Source: Capra hircus
Lineage: Eukaryota; Chordata; Mammalia; Artiodactyla; Bovidae
Assembly (NCBI RefSeq): GCF_001704415.2
Contig: NW_017189517.1
Coordinates: forward strand, 8,381,167-8,445,166
Reading direction: 5' to 3'
DNA length: 64,000 nucleotides
Below the pieces are notes generated by a model. The model searched no databases. It had not been told where the DNA came from and saw only the letters and a program-made list of their open reading frames with translations. Both the position numbers and the translations under genes were made by a program. Shown in pieces: positions 11,620-25,187 of this stretch; positions within the stretch are counted from its first letter, which is position 1, and the number at the start of each line of letters is the position of its first letter.

Positions 11620-12314
11620 GGAGGGAGGCAGGCTGCCTGAGCTTGAGGAGCAGGGGAAATAAAAATAAAAGAAGTTAGGATATTGGAGACACGCCAGAGC
11701 TTAAAGAAAGGCTCAGCTCTGCATTTCCCAGATACTGCTTCTGTACACGACTTCTTTGCGTGGATCCCAAAGCCGAGCTGAACGGTGAGGGGGCGCAGAG
11801 GGAAAACGGGGTTCGGAAGGCACAAACTGGCCTGAAATGAAAAGTCAGCAAAAACCACTGGGTGGCAGCGTGGTGTGCGGGCGCAGCTCTGCAGTGCCTG
11901 CTGCTACTGCTGCTGCCGCGGGGGGAGGCTGAACCAGTCTGCGAGCCCCAGCCTCGCTCCTGAATGGCTACAAGTGTCGCCATGCGAAAAACCTCAGCGA
12001 GTCTGTGTTAGGAGGGGAGTGCGTGTTGTGAGTCCCAGCCTGGGGCAAGGGGCTGGCGAACTTTCGTTGGGCTCCAGCCGGGGCGTCATGGGGCCAACTC
12101 AGAATCACCCAGTAACGGAACATCCCACTCCGCCATCCCCCATCTCCAAGCAACCCCCACCCCCGTCCCCGCTCCTCCAACCCAACTGCCTCATCCCGGT
12201 GTCTCCTCCATCACTGTTTCCGCCCGAGGCTCCTCTGGGGAAGAGGAGGGGAGGAGGGTTTAGGAGATGGGGCAGTGCCGGAGCCCTGACAGGTGTTAGC
12301 CGGAGCGGCCCGCC

Positions 12315-12344
12315 GGGGACTTGGGGGGATGGGAAGGGTGGGGG
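12315..12344 (+). promoter_or_regulatory. G-quadruplex candidate, + strand
   Basis: Five G-tracts (12,315-12,318; 12,323-12,328; 12,331-12,333; 12,336-12,338; 12,340-12,344) are separated by loops of 4, 2, 2 and 1 nt, which fits the usual G3+N1-7 pattern well. It lies in the promoter CpG island about 0.83 kb before the ATG. Folding is inferred from the pattern only. Confidence 0.5.
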
Positions 12345-12637
12345 CGGCCGGCGGCAGGGCGCCAGCGGGCTGGGCTCCGGGAGGGAGGGGCCACCGGGGG
12401 AGGGGGCCGCGGGAGGCCGGCGCGCTCTTCCGGAGGGTGCCTGCGGCGACAGAATTCCTATACTGAGTCGGTGCCGCGCCCAGAGCAGCAGCGGCGGCAG
12501 CGGCGGCAGCGAAGATGCGAGGCCATTACCTGTTTGAGCCGCGTCGGAAAGCTGGCACGGGCCAACTTTTCCCGATCGGCGGGCCAAGAAGTTGCAAGGA
12601 CTAGTGGGAGGCTCGGAGGGGCCAGGGCGAGGGCGCG

Positions 12638-12664
12638 CCCCCCCAACCCCACCCCCCCTACCCC
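12638..12664 (-). promoter_or_regulatory. G-quadruplex candidate, - strand (C-tracts on +)
   Basis: C-tracts on the + strand at 12,638-12,644, 12,647-12,650, 12,652-12,658 and 12,661-12,664 have 1-2 nt spacers. This gives a compact four-tract quadruplex motif on the template strand and an i-motif candidate on the coding strand, about 0.5 kb before the FGF13 ATG. It is recognised by pattern only. Confidence 0.5.
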
Positions 12665-12998
12665 GCACGGTTCCTCCATCCCCCCCTCCCTGCCGCCGCC
12701 CGCGCTCCCGGCCTCTCTCTCCCGCCCGCGCTCCCTCCCTCCGCCCGCCTCCCTCCTCCGGCCCCCTCCGCGCGGCACCGGGCGGGGGGTGCCGCCAAAC
12801 TCCGACCCGAGCCACTTGGACTCGCACAGTGTCCTCCGGGCGCAGGGGCCGAGCGCACGCAGTAGCGCCGCTCTGCCGCCACCGCCTGCCATCCAGTCTC
12901 GCCCGCGATCCCGGCCCGGGGCTGTGGCGTCGGCTCGGACCCAGGCAAGCCGGCCGCCCGCGCGGGAGCCGGACCACCGCCGGAGGAGCTCGGCCGGG

Positions 12999-13022
12999 AT
13001 GCTGAGCCCCCTCCTCGGCTGA
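12999..13022 (+). CDS. Upstream ORF of 7 codons in the FGF13 1S 5' UTR
   Basis: ATG CTG AGC CCC CTC CTC GGC TGA encodes MLSPLLG and ends 153 nt before the FGF13 start codon. Its context is moderate (G at -3, C at +4). It is in the same frame as FGF13 but closed by its own stop, so it cannot extend the protein. If the mRNA starts upstream of it, it could reduce or condition translation of isoform 1. Whether it is transcribed depends on the unknown start site, and no coding role for the peptide is claimed. Confidence 0.4.
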   Translation: MLSPLLG

Positions 13023-15240
<2,218 letters not shown>

Positions 15241-15351
15241 AGCCTCAGCTTAAGGGTATAGTTACCAAACTATACAGTCGACAAGGTTACCACTTGCAGC
15301 TGCAGGCAGATGGAACTATTGATGGCACCAAAGATGAGGACAGCACTTACA
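15241..15351 (+). CDS. FGF13: FGF13 exon 2
   Basis: This common exon of all FGF13 isoforms is 111 bp, flanked by a pyrimidine-rich acceptor ending TTTGCAG and by the strong donor GTAAGTG. It enters in phase 1 from exon 1S. The product reads EPQLKGIVTKLYSRQGYHLQ, then LQADGTIDGTKDEDSTYT, residues 63-99 with a split Thr at the end. It opens the beta-trefoil FGF core; GYHLQLQADGTIDGT is the FGF signature region typical of FHFs. No stop, frameshift or unusual substitution is visible. It lies 1.88 kb downstream of exon 1S, so 1S is the first exon nearest to the common exons. Confidence 0.97.
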
Positions 15352-16669
15352 GTAAGTGACTGCAAAATAAGTAATAGTATATCCCAGCATATTGCTAACA
15401 CTTTCTTTCTTTCTTTTTTTTTTAAGTAAACAACCCTACTTAATCCCGAAGTGAATCCAAAGTAGAGTCAGCACTATATAATCCCATTTCAGCAGGTTAG
15501 CCTAAAGGAAGGGGAACATAAAAATATCTAAAATAGTAAACTGTAGCAAATAATGTTGACACCATCTGAAGAACAATCCAAATGTCATCTCCATGGTAAT
15601 CTGGATAGATTTATGGCTGTCCTTTGGATTTTATTACTTTTTTCCCACAGAAAATTTCCTCACCCCCACACTGATCCTGAAATAGCACAGTTATCTCTAC
15701 TCTTAAGCACTGGTCTCATCCCAAGAGAGAAGAGTGGTTTCATGTCAGGAGAATTCATCATTACAAGCTTTCACTTCTGTTCCCCCTGCCCTACACACAC
15801 TGATAATTCTCAGACTAATTGGGATTTTAACATTGAGATACTTCCACAGGTGGGTAAAGAGATTTCTTTGAGCACTTTATTTTTAATCGTGGTTTAAGTC
15901 AAGACCAAATTGGAGACCATCATGTTGAACCTAAAAGAGAAACACATCAAAAAGAAAGTTAGTTTTATTTCCAATTACTGAAGGATAGTGATTCCAAGAT
16001 GTTATATAACCTTTTGTGATAGGTTTTATTTATTTGGAGTCATAAATGCATGAACTCCTTAATAGTGACACCTTCTTCAATGATAATAATTGGTAGGTTT
16101 TTTTTTTTTTGCAATTAGAAGATTGGTATAGACATATTCAATGTTTCATGAGGCTAAATCACCTAGTTCTCACAATTCCTTCCCAATTTTCCATAATTTA
16201 TATTGCATTTCCCTCAGACTTCATTAATCTCCCAGAAATTGTGCCATTGCCAAGAAAAGCCCATCTGAAAGCTAACAAGTCCTCTACAGCATTTTCAGAG
16301 GTACAGGGCTAGAGAGAGCAAAGCCATAGACAAGGATTCCAATGTTGAGTGTTAAGAGTTTCACATCTTTTAAGAAAGCTTCCTGGGCTGATTGATGGCC
16401 AAGGCAAGACCTCAAGAGGAAGTCACCTTTAATTACCCATAAAGAAAGCTCTGTAGGTACCTAGGATGAAAAAGTTCCATACATAAATGATTTCATAGTT
16501 CTTCACTGTTTTGCAAAATGCTGTTACTGTTGCAGTTCTATAATGAGTAAGCTAGATGTTCTTTCAGGTATAGTCTTCTATTTGAAAAAATGAGTCAAGG
16601 CTAATTAGAGGGTTTTACTGTTCCCCTATAACAGATGTGGGTCCATCATAAAACATTCCCATGAATTAC

Positions 16670-16727
16670 TGCAGTCCATGGGGTCGCAAAGAGTTGGACC
16701 CAACTTCACGACTGAACAACAACAAAG
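16670..16727 (+). mobile_element. Bov-tA/BovB 3'-terminal scrap
   Basis: Only the last ~58 bp of a ruminant retroposon: CTGCAGTCCATGGGGTCGCA, AAGAGTTGGACCCAAC, then an ACTGAACAACAACAA tail. Too short to place between families. Confidence 0.7.
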
Positions 16728-17011
16728 CTGCTCCTCTCTCCAAAGTGCCTCGGCAAAACGGATTCATTGGGCATTACTGAAAGGAAGTTCATGATCAGCT
16801 CCTAATGACCCCCAGCCAGTCAGGTTTTCCCTCACTTTAAACATTTTCTGCAGATTAGTGCAGAAATCAGTGAAAAAGTTTATTTTGGGTCCAGTGTTCA
16901 CATGCCTTTGCTGAAAAGGAAAAAAACCCAGATGATTCATTTGTTGTATAAGCAATGATATGGCACACACCTCAAGATCACAGTGTATGTAGTCATTGTA
17001 GAGTACTATAC

Positions 17012-17064
17012 ACACACACATATATCTACACAGACACATACGTATACACACACACACACACACA
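17012..17064. repeat. (CA)n-rich microsatellite
   Basis: Two CA blocks (about 17,011-17,020 and 17,045-17,063) with TATATCTACACAGACACATACG between them, in FGF13 intron 2. Confidence 0.85.
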
Positions 17065-20000
17065 CGTGTATGTAAATAAAGCTCCATTTCTTAACTGTGG
17101 ACTGAGGTAGTCAGTTTTACTTTTCAGTTCCTGCATATGCATAGCTCCTGCCTTTGGTTTTCTTATAACAGACTGATATGTATGGCATTTCTACATACTA
17201 ATAGTATTGTTGGGCTTTAAAAGAGCCAGAATCTGTATTTAGGCAGAATGAAATAATGAGAGGTGAGTCAGCCAACGGTGAGTATTACCATAAGATGAAG
17301 CACACAAATGAAAAGTGTCTCAAAAGAAACAGCAAGTCTGTGGGGCTTGACTCTGCCCCAGCTGCCAAGTATGATCAGAGGCCAGCGGGCTAGCTTTTCT
17401 TCCCACTTGGGTATATTATAGGGTGTAAGTCATCATGAAACAAGAATATTTAATGGTTAAAGTGATCATTAAAATGATCATCATTAAAATGGAAGTCTAA
17501 CTATGCAGATGTATTCTTTTTTTCCCCCTAAATCCAAGCAATTTTCTTGGCATTCATCATTTATTTTGTTACTATACTGTTTCCTTAATATGCATTCTTG
17601 TTATTTATATTTATATTTTTCTTAATTTTTAGGGTTTTTCATGATATTTTTTTCTCACTTGGTTCACCTTGGTTGATTTTATATTTTAATTCTGACATGA
17701 TAAGCCAGATCAAGATAAAACAAATCAATTCACATTTACCAAGATACATCTATTTCTGAAAACATATATATGGTATTATGCATTTAAGCTAACCTTAGGT
17801 AGCTTTATTACAATGGTAAATATCAGTCCAGTAAAACCTCACCATGAACAAATCAGCCATTGTAAATTATGTATTGCCCCCTGAAAAGGAAAAGATGATA
17901 GACATTTCATGAGAGCAGTTTTATTATATCTGCCTTGGATTCAGTGAGGGCAATGTTAGAATAGGCAACTTCCCTTTCAAACCTCCAGTAGTGTTACCAA
18001 TTTAATGGGTCAAGTCTTTCTGATCAACATTAATATATACTTTTTAGATTGCACCCTTTGAGAAGTTGATCTTAACCCAACTGATTAAAAAAAAGATGGC
18101 CTCCTTTTTGTATTAAGCAAACACTGAGTGCCAGCTCTGTGCACATCTCTAAGAATAACGAATCTTTCAATGTAGAAGGAGTTTAATTGTTTTTATGTAG
18201 ATACAACAGGAAACAAGAACTGGGGCCCTTTTATTTCTTCCTCAAAATTTTGACAGAAATGGAAGAAGAGATATCAGATGTTTAATGAATGTGTTTTAGA
18301 TACACACATAAAATCCATTGTTTTCTTCTCATGCTTAGCGTATTTTCATCCTAATCAAAGTAATATCCTAAGTCCATGAAGAAGTACTACAGATTTAGAG
18401 AAACAGAGGCATATTGAAGAATACTTAATCTGTGCAAGCTCACCCTTGATGTAATAATTCCTTTGCATTTTTATCTAGAAAGACTGTCCCTTTAGACAGA
18501 CTTTAAACAAACCTGTTTATGATCTTAATTGATCATAAATTCATCTCAGTGATCTTAAATGTTTATGATATTAAATGTCTAAAGAAAAACAATTAGACTG
18601 GTATCACCAGTCAGTCTCTACTTTTGTTGTTTTCTTCAATTTTTGATTTTAGCATGGTATTTTTTATTTTTGAATTGGGCATCACAGATATCTATGGTAC
18701 ATAGTGAAAAATCCATGTGCCACTGTATACTTCATACCATTATTCAGGGATAGATAATCCTGGGCATGGGTTACACATATTCTTTGCTTCTCTTCCTTCT
18801 ACTGCTATCTGATGTTCAAGAATTAAACATTTTATTGCCCATTAAAACACATGTCAGTAGTTGGGGCATGTGGTGAAAATCAAATATTTCTCTCTTTCTT
18901 TCTCTTTTTTTTTGCTTGTTACCCTACCACCTGCATTCAGGAAACTAAGAAGTTTCAGAATATTGTAAAAAATGAAGTTCTAGAAACAATTCTAAATATC
19001 CTTTATTACCTGTCATCTATCATCTTCTATTAGTTTGATTAAACTAGGACTCCAGCATACACTGGTGTTCTAGTTGTCTAGTGCTATGCCTTTTAAGCCA
19101 AACCCATAAGGAGGTTTTTGTTTGATTTCATTTGATTTCTTAGATATCAGAATTTTAAAACCCTGAACTCTTATGTAATGGGACCGTGATCTATTACATT
19201 TCAAAAATATAATATCATGATTTCACCATACAGATTGCTAGCAGTCCACAAATGTGTGTTGAGCACCTGCCGTGAGCAAGGTGCCATCACAGAAAGAAAT
19301 GGAACATACACATGACATGCTGAACAAGATCAGAAACTTCATTCCTGGGCACTGCATGGTCAAATATAGCATGAGATCCTAGCTTGCAATCTGTGCAATT
19401 CCTTTCCCTCACCTCACATAACAGAAGGGCACAGCTTTTAATATGATGAGTATTGAATGAGGTGCCATCAGCAGCATGTGGTAGGCACACTTGCATTTTG
19501 CACCATACAATCTGTCCTAGCTCCTCTGTGGTTAACACCCTGATTTTAAGGGAAAGGTACATTGTAGGCTCACCAAGGAATATTGAGTTTTCATTAATAT
19601 TTCTCATCTCTATAACTCCACCTACTGCAGTAGAATATATATACATCAAGATAAGAAATCTGAGAAAAAATTTTCCTGCCCACGGGGTGACTACGTTCTT
19701 GCTCACAGAAATGATAGCAGACCGATTTATCATCCTCCATAAACTTACACACCAAAGCAAAAATCGTCAACATTGGTCTAGGACTCTTGAGAGAAAGGTG
19801 CACAGGCTATTTTCAAAAGATGTGTGTGGCAAGCACTATGTTTTAAAAATGTACTGTTTTATTTTTATTCCTGGTGTAGGAGGGAGTAGACAGCTGGTAG
19901 GGGGAAGACACCCACTGGTTTTCTCCAGTGAGTGGTGTGTGATTGTGAGGACAGCCGGGATGTAAGTTTCACGCAATCAGACCTTCAAATGGAGAAATGA

Positions 20001-20194
20001 AGTCCTCTTTGGCACCAGCCAGCTGCCCACTTACAACTATTTAGGAAAAAAAATTAAATAAAACTCTCAAGTTCATTGTTTTTATTCCTATAACCTTTGC
20101 TCCCAGAGACTAAAAGCTAAGACCCCTCTGAACCCCATCTTAAAAAAATGTTCTTTAAGAAATACTACTCTGGGAACATAAGATTCCAAAATAA

Positions 20195-20234
20195 CTTTTT
20201 TTTTTTTCAAGTCCTGGATTTTTTTTTTTTTTTT
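20195..20234. repeat. Two poly-T tracts
   Basis: Two T-runs of more than 10 separated by CAAGTCCTGGA, about 0.5 kb before exon 3. No adjoining retroposon body was recognised. Confidence 0.7.
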
Positions 20235-20412
20235 ACTGTGTCAGAAATAATACAGATAATTTAGGTGAAGGAGTTGGACTAGTGTCTTTTCTAAGATTCT
20301 AGGAATCTCTCCCCAACTGGTAGATCATATCTGTGTCTGTGAATCTCAGCAGTTGTCTAAGAGAGCAGTTTAAAACCTTGGTTTGTTGACAATAAAGTTA
20401 TTTAATATGTAG

Positions 20413-20883
<471 letters not shown>

Positions 20884-22108
20884 TGAAGGGAAATTGCTAC
20901 ATATGTGTTATCACTGCAGGTTTGTGTGATTCAAGAAGGAGTGTTCTGGATGGAAATATTAAAAAAGACAAATTAATTTCCAATGAAAGTATATATATTA
21001 CTAATAAATCATTTGAAGCTAGCATTTTTTGGTATAAAATTCAAAGACTCACTAAACATTTTTGCATACATTGACATTTGGGTTGTTATTTTCAACCCAA
21101 ATGTCTATCTTGCAGACTTGCTTTGCAACTGTGGGAAGCAAAGCCATTTGTACAACTCAATTCAACATATATCTATCCATGTTTACTCCTAAGGAAATTA
21201 ATGAGACCACTTCCTCAAATCAACTCTAGGACACAAAGAACAGTTTCAGAAGTGTTTCTGTATCTTACCTTTCAGTTCAATTAGGTCATGTTTGCTATCT
21301 CTAAGTACTATTTTTCCATCAAGTACACTCTTCTTACATACAAATTCCAGCTTGGCTTTTTCTTAGAAGTTTGTGATGAATGGTGTAAAAAATGAAACTT
21401 TTCTCAAGAAATTTATAAACAATGTAGACAACAGTTCAGCTATGAACCTAGGGCCACATTAAGCTTTTTAAAATTTTATATTTAAATATAGGCAGAAATG
21501 GTACAGTGCCAGGGTTAGGATTTTACTGTTAGCAGTAGATCTAGTTACTGATTTCAGGAAACCACTTAATATATGGATTTTTAAAATCTTTGTTTTGAAT
21601 TTCATATAGTCTAAGAAAAGGATAAGATGTTAAAAACGGAGAAAATTGCTTGTCAGACTTTGTTCTAGATAGCCTTGAAGCAGTCTATTACCATGACTAA
21701 AGATATCTATTCCTTAAAGTGCAAAAGTGGTTACCTTTAAACACTCTTGCTCTGGCCTGTTCCTTAAATTTATTTCAAAGCCAGGTATGTAGAAAGATTC
21801 TTAGAAATGGTGAAAGCATATCATAACTCTGTTTTTCAGAGGCTAGGATGAGAAAGAGGGGAGGGAGAAGAGTGGAACTGAAGGGCTCATTCATTTGGTA
21901 AACTGGGGTAGAACATTTCAGATTTCACAATAAAAGATTAGCAGCATAATCTTCAAATATCAGTCCCTATCAGCATTCCCATCAGGCCATTTCTACTGTC
22001 TTATTGTTAAATAAATGCAGGGGTTTTATCTTTTTTACAAATGTAAGATTTGAATGTATCTCAAACTACATGAGATCTTTCAGTTTATTAAATACATGGC
22101 TAAGTAGG

Positions 22109-22316
22109 GCTTCCCTGGTGGCGCAGATGGTAAAGAATCTTCCTGCAGTACAAAAGACCCAGGTTCTATCCCTGGGTCGGGAAGATCCCCAGAGAAGGGA
22201 ATAGCAACCCACTCCAGTATTCTTGCCTGGAGAATTCCATGGACAGAGGAGCCTGGCGGGCTACAGTCAGTGGAGAAGCAAAGAGTCAGACATGACTGAG
22301 TGACTAACACTCACAT
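22109..22316 (+). mobile_element. Bov-tA SINE
   Basis: Sense copy starting GGGCTTCCCTGGTGGCGCAG, with GGTTCTATCCCTGGGTCGGG (B-box mutated from GGTTCGATCCC) and ending GACATGACTGAGTGACTAAC. It lies in FGF13 intron 3, 1.3 kb after exon 3. No clean target-site duplication was seen. Confidence 0.92.
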
Positions 22317-23559
22317 ACACACACATTATTAGAAACAATAGGAAAAGGGATTTGTCTTTCAGATTTGTGCATTGAGATAAGGTAATTCAATAATGAAGAA
22401 TTTTAATTAAACTTATTTAGATCAACAGACTACATCACCAGGACCAGATGCAAAGGTAGGTTTTTTATAAAAGAGATGATTGCTTTCTGCAACTACTGTG
22501 CAGGCATGGGAACTAAATGGAATATGTGGGGCATACTTTTGAGAAGGTAAATAGCAGATGACACAGGAAGTCATTACTGGTAACGCATCCAGAATTTCCC
22601 TGAGTTGTGGTCACCATTGAGGTGCACTGATGAGAGAATTGTTTTTTTGTTTTTTTTTTTTTAATTTTAATCTGGCAATAGTAAATGTTTTTAAACAGTT
22701 TGGAAATAATACTTAAGTTAGAATGAGAAAATGTCATGTAAGTTAGTTAGTATGACACATGCTCCCATTAAGAAAATTAGGGCAAGAGTATTACATGGAA
22801 GGGATTGATGTCAAAACTCATACCCTACCATTCAAGTTGACCATTATTCTAGCAAATGGTAAATGTCAATGTGAGCTCATTTCTAAGGAAGACCTTCCAG
22901 GGGACTCAGCACTGTAGATGGATGGGCTTCCTTTCTTTGGTAGGCAGGCCAATCTATAGCAAATATGGGTCTCTTTGTACACATATCCCATTAAGGAAAA
23001 GAAATCTTAAATATTTCCTATTAAAGAAAAGAAGCTGTGTCTTGGTTAAGGAGGAGAGATGTCTGATTGATAATCCTGGAGTTCAGAGGAAAAAGATATC
23101 CAAATTCATCTGCTCCAAGAAAGAATTGGAATCTTCTCCAGGATAAATTTTCTGATTCTTCCCATTACTTCTTACTGATTGTGACTTGGAGTCCCATCAC
23201 CACGTTGATCACCATCCTTAGTGGGTGATTCATTTATGATCATCTTATTTAAAGTGTAGCACTCCAACTCTCAGGATATTGCCTGTCTTAGTGATTTTAG
23301 CAACACAAAACCAAAAAGCTAAGTGACATATCTTATTTCATCAAGAAGAATGGGTAATCAAAGAGAAAGGATCACTAGTCCCTTACATAAAACCATGGCA
23401 CTTCTACTCCTGAAATATGGCAACTAGTTTTGTTAGCAAAGAGAAAATAGGATTGGACAATGACCTGAGGAAGAAGCGAAAAGTGGAACAGGAAACAGAG
23501 GCTACTGCTATGGCAAGGAAAACAATCTATTAAGAAGTTATTGAAAATTATGGGCCGAG

Positions 23560-24760
23560 TAAAATCTGCCTTAAAACATTTGCAGTGGCAGGGGCTAAAA
23601 GGAGATGGATTTGGGAGGTATTTCAGAGGTAGAATCATGAGGATTTGGTGGCTGTTTGGATTTGGAGGGAAAACAGGAGCACCATGTACAGTTGAACATA
23701 TATAGTTGCCATCCACTGTGCAGATAGAAGTGACATACCTTCAGGTAGACATTGTTTAACATGTGCACAGTATTATTAGGGTATTATTAGAGTATTATTC
23801 TCTCTCCCTGCAAGAGAGTGAGAATTTTATCTTTGGCAGTTGAGTTGATAGTGAGCTATTAACCAAGATGGAGAATAAAAGAAAAACAATAGTAGGAAAA
23901 AAAAGATACCCAAGTACAGGTTGTCATAGGTGTTTGAAAATATGACCCTAGAGCTTGAGAAAGAGGTGTGAGCTAGGGATAAAATGTGAGAGTTATCACA
24001 TGTAGGTGGTGGCTGTTGCCATGAGAATAGCTGAGGAATACATAGCATGAGAAGCAAAAAAATGAGTTTTCAAATAATATTAGGCAATAATAGCGTGGAA
24101 GCCCTGCAACAGAAGAACAGATTGTGACAGATCCCATAGCATTGTAAAAACCAAGTGGGGAGAGGGTTTTCAGAAGAGTCAACAATGTCAGATGCTTCAG
24201 AGAAAACAAGTAAAACAAGAACTAGAAATTTACCATATGAAGGTCTTGAGCATTCTTGCTAAGAGCGCCTTGAGTGGAGTAGTAGACACAGAAGCTGGAC
24301 TGCAGTGACTTGAAGAGTGAAGGGGAAGCGACAGGGGACAGGCAGTAGTTGTAGAATTTCTAAGGGAAGGGGAGTCATGGGTGAGTATTTAGAAGAGGAC
24401 ACGGAATTGAAGAAGGCTTTGAGGGTTCTTTGCCTAAGACTCTTAAATATATTTGTTAGCTGAAGGTCAAGAGCCAGTAGAGATGGAGTTGTTGAAGACA
24501 TAGGAGATGGGATCCTTTGTGGAGTAAGGGTCTCAAAGGAGTCAGAGAGAGAGTGATGGAACTGAATATGTGAGAAGATCAGATTCACCTTGAAGAGATA
24601 CTGCTTCTACAGTAAATCGATGAGGACAGATGTGAACATAGGTGCACTGAATCTGCAGGTGATGGACAAGGAAGTTGAAGAATTTCCAGCTGGATGATTG
24701 AAGCAAGATGAAGAGTCATCAGCTAAAAATCAGGCATAGGGATGACACAGGGTGAAGGTT
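23560..24760 (+). repeat. Long ancient mammalian repeat, class not assigned
   Basis: Purine-rich, stop-rich sequence with phrases I associate with one old interspersed repeat: GGAGATGGATTTGGGAGGTATTTCAGAGGTAGAAT, then much later AACAATGTCAGATGCTTCAGAGA and AGGGGAAGCGACAGGGGACAGG. It resembles the element near 63.1-63.9 kb. It is strongly diverged, so family and edges are uncertain. Confidence 0.4.
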
Positions 24761-24809
24761 TGCAACAGTGGTTTTAGGGAAAGGGAGAGGGAAGAGACAG
24801 TCTAATGAC

Positions 24810-25000
24810 CAGGGGTGGATAAACTATGGCCCACAGGCCAAATCAGTCCTACCACCTATTTTTGTAAATAAGATTTTACTGGGACACAGTCACGCCTATT
24901 CAAAAGTTTTGCAATATAATGGCAGAATTGAATAGTTGCCCCACAAAGCCTAAATTATTTATGATCTTGTCCTTTATAAAAAAATGTTTTTTGACTCCTA
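24810..25000 (+). mobile_element. Ancient hAT-like DNA transposon relic
   Basis: Starts CAGGGGTGGATAAACTATGG and ends near TTTTTTGACTCCTACTC, matching the imperfect inverted termini of the old non-autonomous element whose consensus opens CAGGGGT.GGCAAACTATGGCCC. Internal AAATAAGATTTTACTGGGAC and AATGGCAGAATTGAATAGTTG blocks fit. The exact family name is not certain. Confidence 0.6.
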
Positions 25001-25001
25001 C

Positions 25002-25187
25002 TCGGATGATAGTTCACAATCTTAGTTACCTGTTAGGATCACCTGAGGACCTTTAAGAAAATTCCATTCTGTGTGCTAAACAGGAACCAATAATATCAAA
25101 ATATCTGAGGGTTGAGTCTGTGTAGGAATAGTTTCTAAGGCTCTCCAGCTGATTCTAATGTGTAGCCTGGGTTGAAAACCACTAATA
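25002..25187 (-). mobile_element. hAT-Charlie-type (MER5-like) non-autonomous transposon relic
   Basis: Ends with ATTCTAATGTGTAGCCTGGG followed by TTGAAAACCACTA, the terminal pattern of MER5-like elements, and carries GGATCACCTGAGGACCTTTAA near its other end. It abuts the preceding hAT relic directly. Family name approximate. Confidence 0.55.

Larger units (their letters stand above)
1..12189. other. 5' flank of FGF13 exon 1S: no coding exon seen
   Basis: No gene was recognised in this 12-kb flank. About half of it is transposon sequence listed separately. The rest, notably 1142-1737, 3093-3498, 4003-4709, 5235-5528, 7203-8834, 8946-9222, 9466-10,018 and 10,900-11,417, is unique-looking AT-rich DNA with only short chance ORFs. 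The remote FGF13 first exons of other isoforms are not visible here. Part of 1-400 may be an eroded L2-like 3' end, but that match is weak. Confidence 0.6.
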
